From Candidatus Poribacteria bacterium (GTDB lineage: Bacteria; Poribacteria; WGA-4E; PCPOR2b), in contig JAPUIP010000733.1 in NCBI GenBank assembly GCA_027296925.1, forward strand, positions 1 to 31,001: DNA of 31,001 nucleotides, given 5' to 3'. Position 1 is the first letter of the stretch, and each line of letters starts with the position of its first letter. Shown here piece by piece: positions 1-7,589 of this stretch. Under the pieces are notes generated by a model that was not told the DNA's origin, did no database searches, and was given only the letters and a program-made list of their open reading frames with translations. A program made the position numbers and the translations under genes.

Positions 1-1571
1 CCGTCGAAGTAGGTATGCGCGCCGAAGCCAATCGTCAACCGCTGGTTTTGCGTCAAGTTGTAGTCGGCGGGATGAAACGCTGCTGATGTCGCGACACACT
101 GGCCGTTGATGTAGAGCTTGAGCCGATTCTGAATCCGCACAGCCGCGAGGTGGCGCCAGCCGGAAGGTAAAGCGCGGTCCCAGGTCACCATTGTTCCAGC
201 CCGAAAACTTCGCACATGTCCAGAAGGCAAAGTTCCGACGAAGAGCTTTCCATCATACACCGCCATCGACCAGGCGCGTCGAAGAAAGACGGTCGGCGTG
301 TTGTCGACGTTGCCAACGAAGGTGAACCCACGGTCTTCCATCCGCCAGACGTTCGCCATCGGCAGCGAGCCTGCATACATCTTCTGGTTATACAGGGCCA
401 TGCCCATGACCTCACGTTCGTATCCGGTGCGGCCGACGTTCGTCCATTTCTGGTCGCCGTCATAACGATGGACTTCACCCTCCGGCCAGGTGCTGACGTA
501 CATATCGCCTGCGTAGGTCGCCGCTCCGTAGGTTTGCGTCGAACCAGTCGGTGTGCCGCAATCCGCCCATTCGTTACCGCCGAGGTAGCGTAACACCTCA
601 CCGCCGTTGACCAGCGCGTAGAGTTCTCCCTTATACACGGCGAAGCTGAGCAGTCGCCTATCCGGCCCAATGTTTTTCCAACGCTGGCCGCCTTCATATT
701 GAAACGCCCCCCGTCGATAGAGACTGGTTGTGTACAACGCACCTTGGAACAGTGTCAGTGACGACGCCATATCGGCTTTGCCGGTTTCATAGCCGTTGAC
801 CTGTTGCGCCTCCGGAGTGGCATCTTCGACGCCGGGTTGGCCGCAATCGATCCAGGCGCCATCGCTCTCAACTCGATAGACCCTTCCGCCTGGCGCGGTG
901 TTCTGTGGCGGCGGAAGCGCCGAACCAACCGTATTATAGCGACCGGTACAGCAATACAGCGCCCCATCAAAACGGGCGATTGATGGAACCGCATTTGATC
1001 TATCTGGACAGGCGCCCAGGTCCTGCCACTGTCCCGTGCCCTCATAACGCCAGAGATGGCCCGTCTCCTCAGCGCCACCTTCAAATGTTCCCGCATAAAG
1101 CGAACCTTCCGACACGTGCAGTGCTTTGACCTGTACCGCGTTCCCCGGTCTGCCTTCATCCGTCCAGTTGGTATCGATTCTTCCCTGATCTATCCCGAAG
1201 TGGAGGTTACGGTAATTCGCTTGGGTCGTGGAGGTGACGCCTGTATTGGTCACGATGCTTAAGCCGAAACCCTGGCGCGCCTCCGGGTCGAACTTGCTGA
1301 TAATGTCTCCGACGACGTCACCGTGTTTCTCATGCGTTTGAATCCACACGGCAACCGAAAAATTGCCGGTGCCCAGGCGCATCGCCGGGTGGTCCTCCAC
1401 CACAAGATGACTATCCAGCCCGTTGAATCGAGCTGCGATTGGGTGCGGGCTACCCACCCCAGCAGCCGCCAGCTCAACATTCGCGGGGCGAACGATTAGC
1501 CCTGAATCCGAATGGTCTTCACAGTCGTCACGAAATGGCCAACAGCCAATCAACCCTGTCTCAAGGCTCAT
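1..1571 (-). CDS. LamG (concanavalin-like) protein with an inserted seven-blade propeller, 3' end beyond the window
   Basis: The frame is open from an ATG at 1571 to the left edge (523 codons, no stop). AAGGAG lies eight bases before the ATG. Residues 1-105 read as the first half of a LamG jelly roll (GLIGCWPF, ARFNGLDSHLVVEDHPAM, FSVAVWIQ, GDIISKFD). Residues about 150-450 then carry seven repeats of the pattern 'GxLYxxT...VxRYxGxxxWxxxG', which fit a beta-propeller. From about residue 457 the second half of the jelly roll resumes (GWRHLAAVRIQNRLKLYING, then LTIGFGAHTYFDG at the edge). I see no signal peptide or membrane segment. LamG folds usually bind sugars or proteins; the ligand here cannot be told. 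Domain calls rest on motif recognition only. Confidence 0.8.
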   Translation of the reverse strand, partial: MSLETGLIGCWPFRDDCEDHSDSGLIVRPANVELAAAGVGSPHPIAARFNGLDSHLVVEDHPAMRLGTGNFSVAVWIQTHEKHGDVVGDIISKFDPEARQGFGLSIVTNTGVTSTTQANYRNLHFGIDQGRIDTNWTDEGRPGNAVQVKALHVSEGSLYAGTFEGGAEETGHLWRYEGTGQWQDLGACPDRSNAVPSIARFDGALYCCTGRYNTVGSALPPPQNTAPGGRVYRVESDGAWIDCGQPGVEDATPEAQQVNGYETGKADMASSLTLFQGALYTTSLYRRGAFQYEGGQRWKNIGPDRRLLSFAVYKGELYALVNGGEVLRYLGGNEWADCGTPTGSTQTYGAATYAGDMYVSTWPEGEVHRYDGDQKWTNVGRTGYEREVMGMALYNQKMYAGSLPMANVWRMEDRGFTFVGNVDNTPTVFLRRAWSMAVYDGKLFVGTLPSGHVRSFRAGTMVTWDRALPSGWRHLAAVRIQNRLKLYINGQCVATSAAFHPADYNLTQNQRLTIGFGAHTYFD

Positions 1572-1676
1572 CAATGGATCTCCTTATGTAATCATACTGG
1601 CGTGTGTCTGTCCTGGCGGTTTTTGGAGGACTCCACTTTCCAAACTTCTCAGATCGGTTTTCACCCATATTTCTGA

Positions 1677-1682
1677 TATAAT
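1677..1682 (+). promoter_or_regulatory. Extended -10 promoter for the dioxygenase gene
   Basis: TATAAT preceded by TGA gives an extended -10 (TGaTATAAT, 1674-1682). No good -35 hexamer is visible 16-18 bases upstream, as expected for extended -10 promoters. It would leave a leader of about 110 bases before the ATG at 1801. Confidence 0.45.
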
Positions 1683-1800
1683 ATGGTATGCCGTCTTGCG
1701 CTATTCCCGAACTCTTCTCGTTGGATGGTGCTCACCAGTTTACACCATCAACCATTTTTTATCAAGCACCTTCCGAGTTATATTTAGAAAGGATTGAACG

Positions 1801-2694
1801 ATGAAATTGACCCAGGCACAGATCGATGCGTTTCACCAAAACGGATATCTCGTTGTGGAAAACGCGCTGGGACCTAACGACCTTGACCCCTTGATTGCAG
1901 ATTTTGAATCTCTTATCGATGACGTCGCCGACGAGTTATACGCCGCAGGAAAAATTGAGGAACGCTACGAAGAGCAACCCTTCGAACGACGAATCGCCTG
2001 GCTGACCAAAGCGGCTGGAGTCGCCCTGCAGGGACACGTGTCATTCCCGGTGAATCTTCGCCGGGCGATCTTCGACTTCCTGCATAATGACAATCTCCTG
2101 GACGTGCTTGAGCCGATTATCGGACCCGAGATTTACTGCAATCCGACGCATCACGTCCGGCCCAAATTGCCGGAGCCGGTGATGGGTGAAGAATTTGACA
2201 ATTGGATACAGAGATCGCCATTCCACCAAGACGCGGCGGTACTGCTTCCCGAAGCTGACAATACCCTGGTTGTGACGACGTGGATTCCTCTCGTTGATGC
2301 GACGGAAGAAAATGGTACGCTGCAGGTCTATCCCGGCTTGCATCGCGATGAAATTCGCAGGCACGTGAGATGTCCTTACGGCTGGATGATCGCCCCGGAC
2401 TTGATGCCCGAAGGCGAGCCTATTACCATCCCCGTCAAAAAAGGGAGCTTCATCCTCATCCACTGCCGAACCCCGCACGGCTCGGGCGCCAATATGTCGG
2501 ACGAGGTTCGCTGGAGCTTGGATCTGCGGTGGCATGATGCGCGAAAACCCGGTGGTAGGCCGTTACCCGGCATCCAAGTGCGTAGCCGTGCACAGCCGGA
2601 AACGGTGACACGCGACCATCAGGCGTGGATCGATGCCTGGGAGGCGGCAAAGGCGGATAAGCGCCCGAGGAAAATGTACCGCTGGGAGGAGTGA
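1801..2694 (+). CDS. Phytanoyl-CoA dioxygenase (PhyH) family protein
   Basis: This 297-residue protein has the marks of a non-haem Fe(II)/2-oxoglutarate oxygenase of the PhyH family. The iron-binding HxD is H142-Q-D144 (in PFHQDAAVL). The distal His is most likely H226 in TPHGSG, and R237 in the following VRWSLDLRW fits the residue that binds 2-oxoglutarate. The length is typical. An AAAGGA ribosome site lies eight bases before the ATG, and an extended -10 lies about 120 bases upstream. The gene stands alone on this strand, with no pathway partners nearby. Family members hydroxylate lipids, betaines or natural products, so the substrate is not predictable. Confidence 0.88.
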   Translation: MKLTQAQIDAFHQNGYLVVENALGPNDLDPLIADFESLIDDVADELYAAGKIEERYEEQPFERRIAWLTKAAGVALQGHVSFPVNLRRAIFDFLHNDNLLDVLEPIIGPEIYCNPTHHVRPKLPEPVMGEEFDNWIQRSPFHQDAAVLLPEADNTLVVTTWIPLVDATEENGTLQVYPGLHRDEIRRHVRCPYGWMIAPDLMPEGEPITIPVKKGSFILIHCRTPHGSGANMSDEVRWSLDLRWHDARKPGGRPLPGIQVRSRAQPETVTRDHQAWIDAWEAAKADKRPRKMYRWEE

Positions 2695-2698
2695 ATTC

Positions 2699-2718
2699 GA
2701 TGATACGGTTGAATCATC
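2699..2718. terminator. Weak hairpin between convergent genes
   Basis: GATGAT and ATCATC form a six-base-pair stem around an eight-base loop. It sits between the convergent ends of the dioxygenase gene and ftsX. Only a short T-run follows, so termination is a guess. Confidence 0.25.
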
Positions 2719-2740
2719 TTTGCCTTGAGGGCTTTTCTCA

Positions 2741-3589
2741 CTAAACATTCACATATTTCCGTATCGGCAAGATGCTGCCGAGTAATCCAATGAGAACGCC
2801 GCCTAGCAAAATCAGAGCGAGTTGATTGAACGGAATGAACGCCATCTCACCAATCCGCGGCGTGAAGAGGCGGAATAGCGCGTAAAAACTGCCGACTCCG
2901 GACAAACTTCCCATAAACCCCAAAAAGATCCCCTGGGCGATCAGCGGGAGACGGATGTACCAGTAGGTTGCGCCGACCAGTTTCATGACACGGATCTCTT
3001 CGCGGCGAAAGTAAGCGGTGAGCATAATGGAGAAGCAGACGATGATCACCGAAGCCCCACCCATTAAACCGCCTAACCCCACGATTACCATCTCTGCTTT
3101 GCGAATAAATTCAGAGCTATACTGCTCATAACTCACGTCCTCAATTTCACGAAAGGATTTAATGTGATGGGCAAATTGCTCAAGCGCTTCACGATTCAAC
3201 GAAGTTCCTTCGACATAAATCTCAAGGGAGGCAGGCAGCGGGTTGATATCCTCGAATCCTTGCGTGATAATCGCTCCCAATTCACCAAATGCCTGTTCAC
3301 TTCGAGCCAGCGCTTCTGCTTTGGAAACGTAGCTCACCGAAGCCACCTGATCCATCTTCTCAATCTGGCTCCGAAATTCCAATCCTTCCGACTCCCCCAC
3401 GGTATCTTTAAGAAAAGCGATGACCGCGGGTTCGTCTTTGAGGTCTTCCACTTCTCGGTGCAGATAGTTCCCAACCAGGATCAAAGCACTCATAATCGTA
3501 ATCGTCAGCGTGATAATAATAACGCTTAGGAAGCTTACAAAACCGCCATGTCGGATATTCGAAAAGGCTTCTTCGAGCAGGTATCGCAT
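2741..3589 (-). CDS. ftsX: Cell division protein FtsX
   Basis: FtsX is the membrane half of the FtsEX complex, which couples ATP hydrolysis to activation of periplasmic wall hydrolases at the septum. The protein starts MRYLLEEAFSNIRHGG, followed by a first membrane helix at residues about 17-40. An extracytoplasmic domain of about 110 residues follows. Three more membrane helices end the protein, around the conserved segment RREEIRVMKLVGATYWYIR. That four-helix plan and the length of 282 residues match the family. I chose the ATG at 3589 because homologues begin there; the frame stays open to a TTG at 3628, and neither start has a visible ribosome site. No ftsE is adjacent. The gene lies 76 bases downstream of a MoxR ATPase gene on the same strand. 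Confidence 0.88.
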   Translation of the reverse strand: MRYLLEEAFSNIRHGGFVSFLSVIIITLTITIMSALILVGNYLHREVEDLKDEPAVIAFLKDTVGESEGLEFRSQIEKMDQVASVSYVSKAEALARSEQAFGELGAIITQGFEDINPLPASLEIYVEGTSLNREALEQFAHHIKSFREIEDVSYEQYSSEFIRKAEMVIVGLGGLMGGASVIIVCFSIMLTAYFRREEIRVMKLVGATYWYIRLPLIAQGIFLGFMGSLSGVGSFYALFRLFTPRIGEMAFIPFNQLALILLGGVLIGLLGSILPIRKYVNV

Positions 3590-3665
3590 AGGAAAATATG
3601 AAGCGTGATAAGTAAAGCTGTGAGTCAAGTATCGACTAAACTTTTGCCGACGAACGCGAAAGCAT

Positions 3666-4640
3666 CTACAAAGATTCTAATATATGATTGATGACTTCAT
3701 CCGTCCGAATGCCTTCGCCCTCGCCTTCAAAGTTCAAAATCATACGATGGCGTAAGGCTGGCAGGGCAACGGATTGTACATCTTCAAAGGCAACATTGTA
3801 ACGCGCATCGAGCATCGCCTTAATCTTCGCCGTCAACGTAATTGCCTGTAGTCCACGAATGCTTGCGCCCAATTCAACGTACTGCTTCGTCATCTCCGGC
3901 GCATCAGGATTATCCGGATGCGTTGCACGGATGAGCCGAATGATATAGCGTTCCAGATGCTCTGCAATTGGGACGCGCCGGACTAGCTGGCGCATTGATT
4001 GAATTGTCGCGGCATCGCAGACCTTCTCGATAGAGATGACCGTTTCTGATGTCGTCCGGCGTAAGATCTGAAGCATTTCATCTTCCGCCGGGAAGGCGAT
4101 GTGAAGTTTGAATAGGAATCGATCCAGTTGCGCTTCGGGCAAGCGGTATGTCCCTTCCATATCAAGGGGATTCTGGGTTGCGAGGACACAGAATGGTTCT
4201 TCCAGTTTATAGCTTGTCAGCGCCACACTCACAGTCCGCTCCTGCATTGCCTCCAGCAGAGCAGATTGCGTGCGTGGCGTTGCGCGATTGATTTCGTCCA
4301 CCAGGACAATTTGTGCGAAGATTGGGCCGGGCCGAAATTCAAACTGTTTCTGTCCCTGCGAGTCCTCGACGAGCAGCGTCGTGCCTGTGATGTCCGAGGG
4401 CATCATGTCCGGCGTAAACTGAATCCGCTTAAACGATAGACTCAGCGCCTCGCTCAAGGTATGAATCAACTGCGTTTTTCCTAATCCGGGAACCCCTTCG
4501 AGTAGGACATGCCCATCGGCAAGTAGACAGAGCAGTACGCCATCGATAATCTCGTCCTGCCCGACGATGCGCTTGTGGACTTCTGCCTTCATCCGGTTGA
4601 AGTTTTCCCGGAATTGTTCGACCTGAGCTTCCACATCCAT
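3666..4640 (-). CDS. MoxR-family AAA+ ATPase
   Basis: MoxR proteins are AAA+ chaperone-like ATPases that help mature enzyme complexes, usually with von Willebrand factor A partners. This 324-residue protein has Walker A GVPGLGKT, Walker B ILVDEINRA, and the family segments TPDMMPSDITG, ATQNPLDMEGTYRLPEAQLD and ASIRGLQAI. The ATG at 4640 is preceded by GAGGAG at six bases, so I prefer it to the longer in-frame TTG start at 4721, which lies in the promoter. The usual DUF58 and VWA partner genes are missing. The next gene downstream is ftsX, which may be co-transcribed. The family call is firm; the client protein is unknown. Confidence 0.9.
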   Translation of the reverse strand: MDVEAQVEQFRENFNRMKAEVHKRIVGQDEIIDGVLLCLLADGHVLLEGVPGLGKTQLIHTLSEALSLSFKRIQFTPDMMPSDITGTTLLVEDSQGQKQFEFRPGPIFAQIVLVDEINRATPRTQSALLEAMQERTVSVALTSYKLEEPFCVLATQNPLDMEGTYRLPEAQLDRFLFKLHIAFPAEDEMLQILRRTTSETVISIEKVCDAATIQSMRQLVRRVPIAEHLERYIIRLIRATHPDNPDAPEMTKQYVELGASIRGLQAITLTAKIKAMLDARYNVAFEDVQSVALPALRHRMILNFEGEGEGIRTDEVINHILESL

Positions 4641-4691
4641 GATCGACTCCTCGGTTGCAAACGTGAAACGTGTTGCGTGAATATGTAGATG

Positions 4692-4721
4692 ATTATAGCA
4701 AAGGTTCAGCACGGTTTTCAA
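4692..4721 (-). promoter_or_regulatory. Sigma70-type promoter of the MoxR gene
   Basis: On the minus strand TTGAAA (4721-4716) and a perfect TATAAT (4697-4692) are separated by 18 bases. The promoter lies about 50 bases upstream of the MoxR ATG. Confidence 0.65.
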
Positions 4722-4757
4722 TAAATTTCCGATCTGTGTTCCATTTCTTTTTTTGGG

Positions 4758-4786
4758 TTGACAGGATTACTGTAAAGCGGTATGAT
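4758..4786 (+). promoter_or_regulatory. Sigma70-type promoter upstream of the dehydrogenase and mraY
   Basis: A perfect TTGACA (4758-4763) and TATGAT (4781-4786) are separated by exactly 17 bases. It is divergent from the MoxR promoter, with about 37 bases between the two -35 boxes. It may also serve the dcw genes that follow. Confidence 0.7.
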
Positions 4787-4857
4787 GATACGTCAGATAT
4801 CGTAAGACGTTTCGTCGATTCGCCCATTTGCAGATTCATTGAAGGAGTTAAATAAGA

Positions 4858-5892
4858 ATGCCAAGAGAACTCGTTGCGATTGCGCCACGGCAACCGGTAC
4901 TCCGCGAATACGAGGAGTCGCTGCTTAACCCCGGCGAAGTGCGGCTCCGCAGCTTTTTTTCTGCCCCCAAACACGGCACCGAACTGCGCGGTTATCGCGG
5001 TGATACGAAAGATCATACAGCCCCCTTTGATCCAGAACGCCGCCTCCATGTCGGCCCTGCAGGGACGCCGAAATTTCCGGTTCGGCTGGGAAACATGGCC
5101 GTCGGCGAAGTCATTGAGGTCGGCGAAGGCGTGACCGGTTTTCAGATCGGCGATCGGGTTTTTGGACATCTGCCCATCCGTGAGACACATACCGTTGCTG
5201 AAAGCCGCCTGGAAAAAGCGCCCGACGGGATGTCCGCCGAAGCCATCGTGTATTCGGATCCGGCGGGGGTCGCCCTCGCTCCGGTACGCGATAGCAATAT
5301 CGCCATTGGTGACCGCGTGGCAGTACTTGGGCTGGGCGCGATTGGGCAGATGGCGTTACAGATCGCGCGGCTTCAAGGCGCACGGTGGATTGTTGCCACA
5401 GATCCGATTCCCACTCGACGCGAGCTTGCCAAGAGGCACGGTGCGGATGTGGTTCTCGATCCGATTGCCGAAGACGCCGGACTCGTGATCAAAGATCAGA
5501 CAGACAAGATTGGTGTCGATGTCTCGCTCGAAACCAGCGGAACTTACGCCGGATTGAACGATGCGTTACGCGCCACAGGCTTCGGCGGTACCGTTGTCTC
5601 TTCGGCGTATTACACGGGGGATGCGCGTGCCTTAAGCCTCGAAGGGGAATGGCACCGAAATCAGTTGACGGTTATCTCCACCCGTGATGCTAACCCATAC
5701 TTGCGGAATCATCCGTTGTGGGATACGCAACGGGTACATGGGGAGGCGTTTGCACTGCTGCAGGAAGGAAGGCTTTCGGTGGAGGGATTAATTCATCCGA
5801 TTGTGCCTTTCGCGGACTCGGCTGAAGCCTATCGTGAAATTGATGAAGCGCCCGAAAAAAGCATCAAATTGGGCATTACTTATGACACGTAG
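4858..5892 (+). CDS. Medium-chain dehydrogenase/reductase, zinc-free type
   Basis: This 344-residue protein has the two-part MDR fold. Residues 1-140 form the GroES-like domain (GNMAVGEVIEVGEGV, GDRVFGH). It is followed by a Rossmann domain with the nucleotide-binding loop VLGLGAIGQMALQIA and a basic segment TRRELAKRHGADVV. The site where zinc alcohol dehydrogenases carry the catalytic Cys reads SAPKHGTE, and the whole protein contains no cysteine. It is therefore probably an NAD(P)-dependent oxidoreductase without zinc. The start is supported by GAAGGAG ten bases before the ATG and by a strong promoter upstream. mraY begins 14 bases after its stop, so the two are likely co-transcribed. The substrate is unknown. 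Confidence 0.82.
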   Translation: MPRELVAIAPRQPVLREYEESLLNPGEVRLRSFFSAPKHGTELRGYRGDTKDHTAPFDPERRLHVGPAGTPKFPVRLGNMAVGEVIEVGEGVTGFQIGDRVFGHLPIRETHTVAESRLEKAPDGMSAEAIVYSDPAGVALAPVRDSNIAIGDRVAVLGLGAIGQMALQIARLQGARWIVATDPIPTRRELAKRHGADVVLDPIAEDAGLVIKDQTDKIGVDVSLETSGTYAGLNDALRATGFGGTVVSSAYYTGDARALSLEGEWHRNQLTVISTRDANPYLRNHPLWDTQRVHGEAFALLQEGRLSVEGLIHPIVPFADSAEAYREIDEAPEKSIKLGITYDT

Positions 5893-5906
5893 GATAGTAC
5901 ACGCTT

Positions 5907-7010
5907 ATGCTTTACTATCTGTTTTTTGAGCAACTGACAGATATCTTTTCACCCTTCAATGTCTTCCGTTATATCACTTTTCGCTCCATCTATGCGACGG
6001 TGACGGCCCTGTTGATTTCGTTGCTTTTTGGCCCGCTTGTTATTCGGCACCTCCGGCGCTTGCGAATTGGTGAGCAGATTCGGGAGGATGGCCCAGAGAT
6101 ACATCAGAGTAAAGCCGGTACACCGACGATGGGGGGGTTGCTCATTATCTCCTCCGTGTTGATCTCGACCTTTTTATGGGCGCGTTTGGATCAACCCTAC
6201 ATCTTTGTACTTGTGTTCAGTCTGGCGTGGTTTGGGGGCTTAGGTTTTCTCGATGACTACGCTAAGATTACCAAACAACGGTCGCTTGGTTTGCGTGGCT
6301 GGCATAAGCTCTTACTCCAAGCAATCGGCGCGTTCGTCATTGCGTACTACCTTTACCGCTGGGGACCGGTGCCACAGGATGATCTCACATCAAAAACATC
6401 AATAATCATCCCCTTCTTTAAGCACCTCCGCCCCGAGCTCGGTATTTGGTTTATTCCGTTTACCATACTGGTGATTGTTGGAACGTCCAACGCGGTCAAC
6501 CTCACGGACGGCATGGATGGATTAGCAATCGGATGCACGCTGTTTGTCGCGACGACATTCGGGATTTTAGGCTATTTGACGAGTCACCAAAGATTGGCGA
6601 GTTATCTCGATATCGCCCATCTTCCAATAAGCGGAGAAGCGACCACTGTTTTTTGCGCAGCACTCATTGGCGCGGGGCTCGGTTTCTTGTGGTACAATTG
6701 TCATCCCGCACAGGTTTTCATGGGAGATACCGGCTCATTAGCCCTCGGTGGCGCGCTTGGGACCGTTTCTATCCTGATCAAAGAAGAGATGTTACTTTTG
6801 CTCGTTGGCGGACTCTTCGTTGCTGAGGCCCTCTCCGTCATCATTCAGGTGTGGTCGTATAAAACGCGGAAAAAGCGAGTGTTCAAAATGTCACCGCTGC
6901 ATTATCATTTTCTGCTGATCGGTTGGAAAGAATCGAAGGTCGTCATCCGCTTCTGGATTGTTGGGCTAATCTTGATGTTAATGGCATTGAGTACTCTCAA
7001 GTTGAGGTAA
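5907..7010 (+). CDS. mraY: Phospho-N-acetylmuramoyl-pentapeptide transferase MraY
   Basis: MraY transfers phospho-MurNAc-pentapeptide from UDP to undecaprenyl phosphate, making lipid I at the inner face of the cytoplasmic membrane. The 367-residue protein has about ten membrane helices and all family motifs in order: HQSKAGTPTMGG, GFLDDYAKITK, NAVNLTDGMDGLA with its aspartates, FMGDTGSLALGG, and the His-rich loop SPLHYHFLLIGWKE. It opens the dcw run. murE and murF, which usually precede it, are absent, and a dehydrogenase gene sits there instead, 14 bases away. Only a weak TAGGA-like ribosome site is visible, which fits coupling to the upstream gene. Confidence 0.97.
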   Translation: MLYYLFFEQLTDIFSPFNVFRYITFRSIYATVTALLISLLFGPLVIRHLRRLRIGEQIREDGPEIHQSKAGTPTMGGLLIISSVLISTFLWARLDQPYIFVLVFSLAWFGGLGFLDDYAKITKQRSLGLRGWHKLLLQAIGAFVIAYYLYRWGPVPQDDLTSKTSIIIPFFKHLRPELGIWFIPFTILVIVGTSNAVNLTDGMDGLAIGCTLFVATTFGILGYLTSHQRLASYLDIAHLPISGEATTVFCAALIGAGLGFLWYNCHPAQVFMGDTGSLALGGALGTVSILIKEEMLLLLVGGLFVAEALSVIIQVWSYKTRKKRVFKMSPLHYHFLLIGWKESKVVIRFWIVGLILMLMALSTLKLR

Positions 7011-7024
7011 GAGGTTACGTGCAA

Positions 7025-7444
7025 ATGTCTCAGTTGGTGACTTTAAAACTACCTGATTCAATATATGCTCGGTTCAAGCGAATGGCTGAAGCAACAGAAC
7101 AACCGGTTGAAGAGGCCGTCATGAAGAGTCTTACCGCGTCTTTGCCTCCCTCGGTCGATGATGTACCTTTGGAAGTGCAGCCAGAACTGATTGCATTAGA
7201 ACGGCTGAATGACACTGTATTGTGGGAAGTCGCGCAAAGCACCATGTCGAAGTACAAATTGCGTAAATGGAAGCGACTCATGGATACAAATCAGGAAAGG
7301 ACATTAACTGATGAGGAGCAACATAAGCTAAATGCGTTTGTGACCGAAGCGAACCGGCTGGCCTTGCGAAAAGCTCATGCTTACGCGGTTCTCAAGTGGC
7401 GTGGTCACAGCCTTCCAACGCTGGAACAGATTCAAGAAAAATGA
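7025..7444 (+). CDS. Small ribbon-helix-helix-like protein of an HNH-partner family
   Basis: This 139-residue protein begins with VTLKLPDSIYARFKRMAEA, which looks like a ribbon-helix-helix (CopG/Arc-like) strand and helix. A helical body follows and ends in LRKAHAYAVLKWRGHSLP. I recognise that ending from a family common in cyanobacteria and Chloroflexi, in which the gene is directly followed by an HNH endonuclease gene. Here the stop overlaps an ATG (ATGA, 7441-7444), but the downstream reading frame is decayed. The ATG at 7025 lies 14 bases after mraY and has GAGG about ten bases upstream. A regulatory or antitoxin role is inference from fold and pairing. It has no obvious job in wall synthesis. 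Confidence 0.65.
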   Translation: MSQLVTLKLPDSIYARFKRMAEATEQPVEEAVMKSLTASLPPSVDDVPLEVQPELIALERLNDTVLWEVAQSTMSKYKLRKWKRLMDTNQERTLTDEEQHKLNAFVTEANRLALRKAHAYAVLKWRGHSLPTLEQIQEK

Positions 7445-7589
7445 GAAGAGCGGTTATTTCTGTTGTCTTACGTGAGCGAATCACGACGCAAGCGCCCGGC
7501 GCCGTTGGGTCAGTGTCGGATGGCATCCGCCGAAAGATTAAATCGCAGTTGTAGCCCCCACATATTATCCCGTTTTACGCATTCAGCCA
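7441..7589 (+). pseudogene. Remnant of an HNH endonuclease gene
   Basis: Starting at the ATG that overlaps the previous stop, the first frame reads AVISVVLRERITTQA, like the N-terminus of the HNH partner family, then continues as nonsense to a TAG. From about 7505 the other frame continues with CRMASAERL and then SPHILSR, resembling the family's CRTAE and EHIVPR segments. One frameshift near 7500 plus loss of the rest would explain this. The remnant runs up to the murD start. The reading is by eye from memory of the family, so it is plausible rather than proven. Confidence 0.4.

Noticed and set aside
185..1159. Minus-strand frames at 185-742 and 755-1159
   Set aside because: They are out of frame with the LamG/propeller gene, which is open through the same region and shows clear repeats.
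1423..1797. 124-codon plus-strand frame before the dioxygenase gene
   Set aside because: It overlaps the start of the LamG gene and the promoter region and shows no family features.
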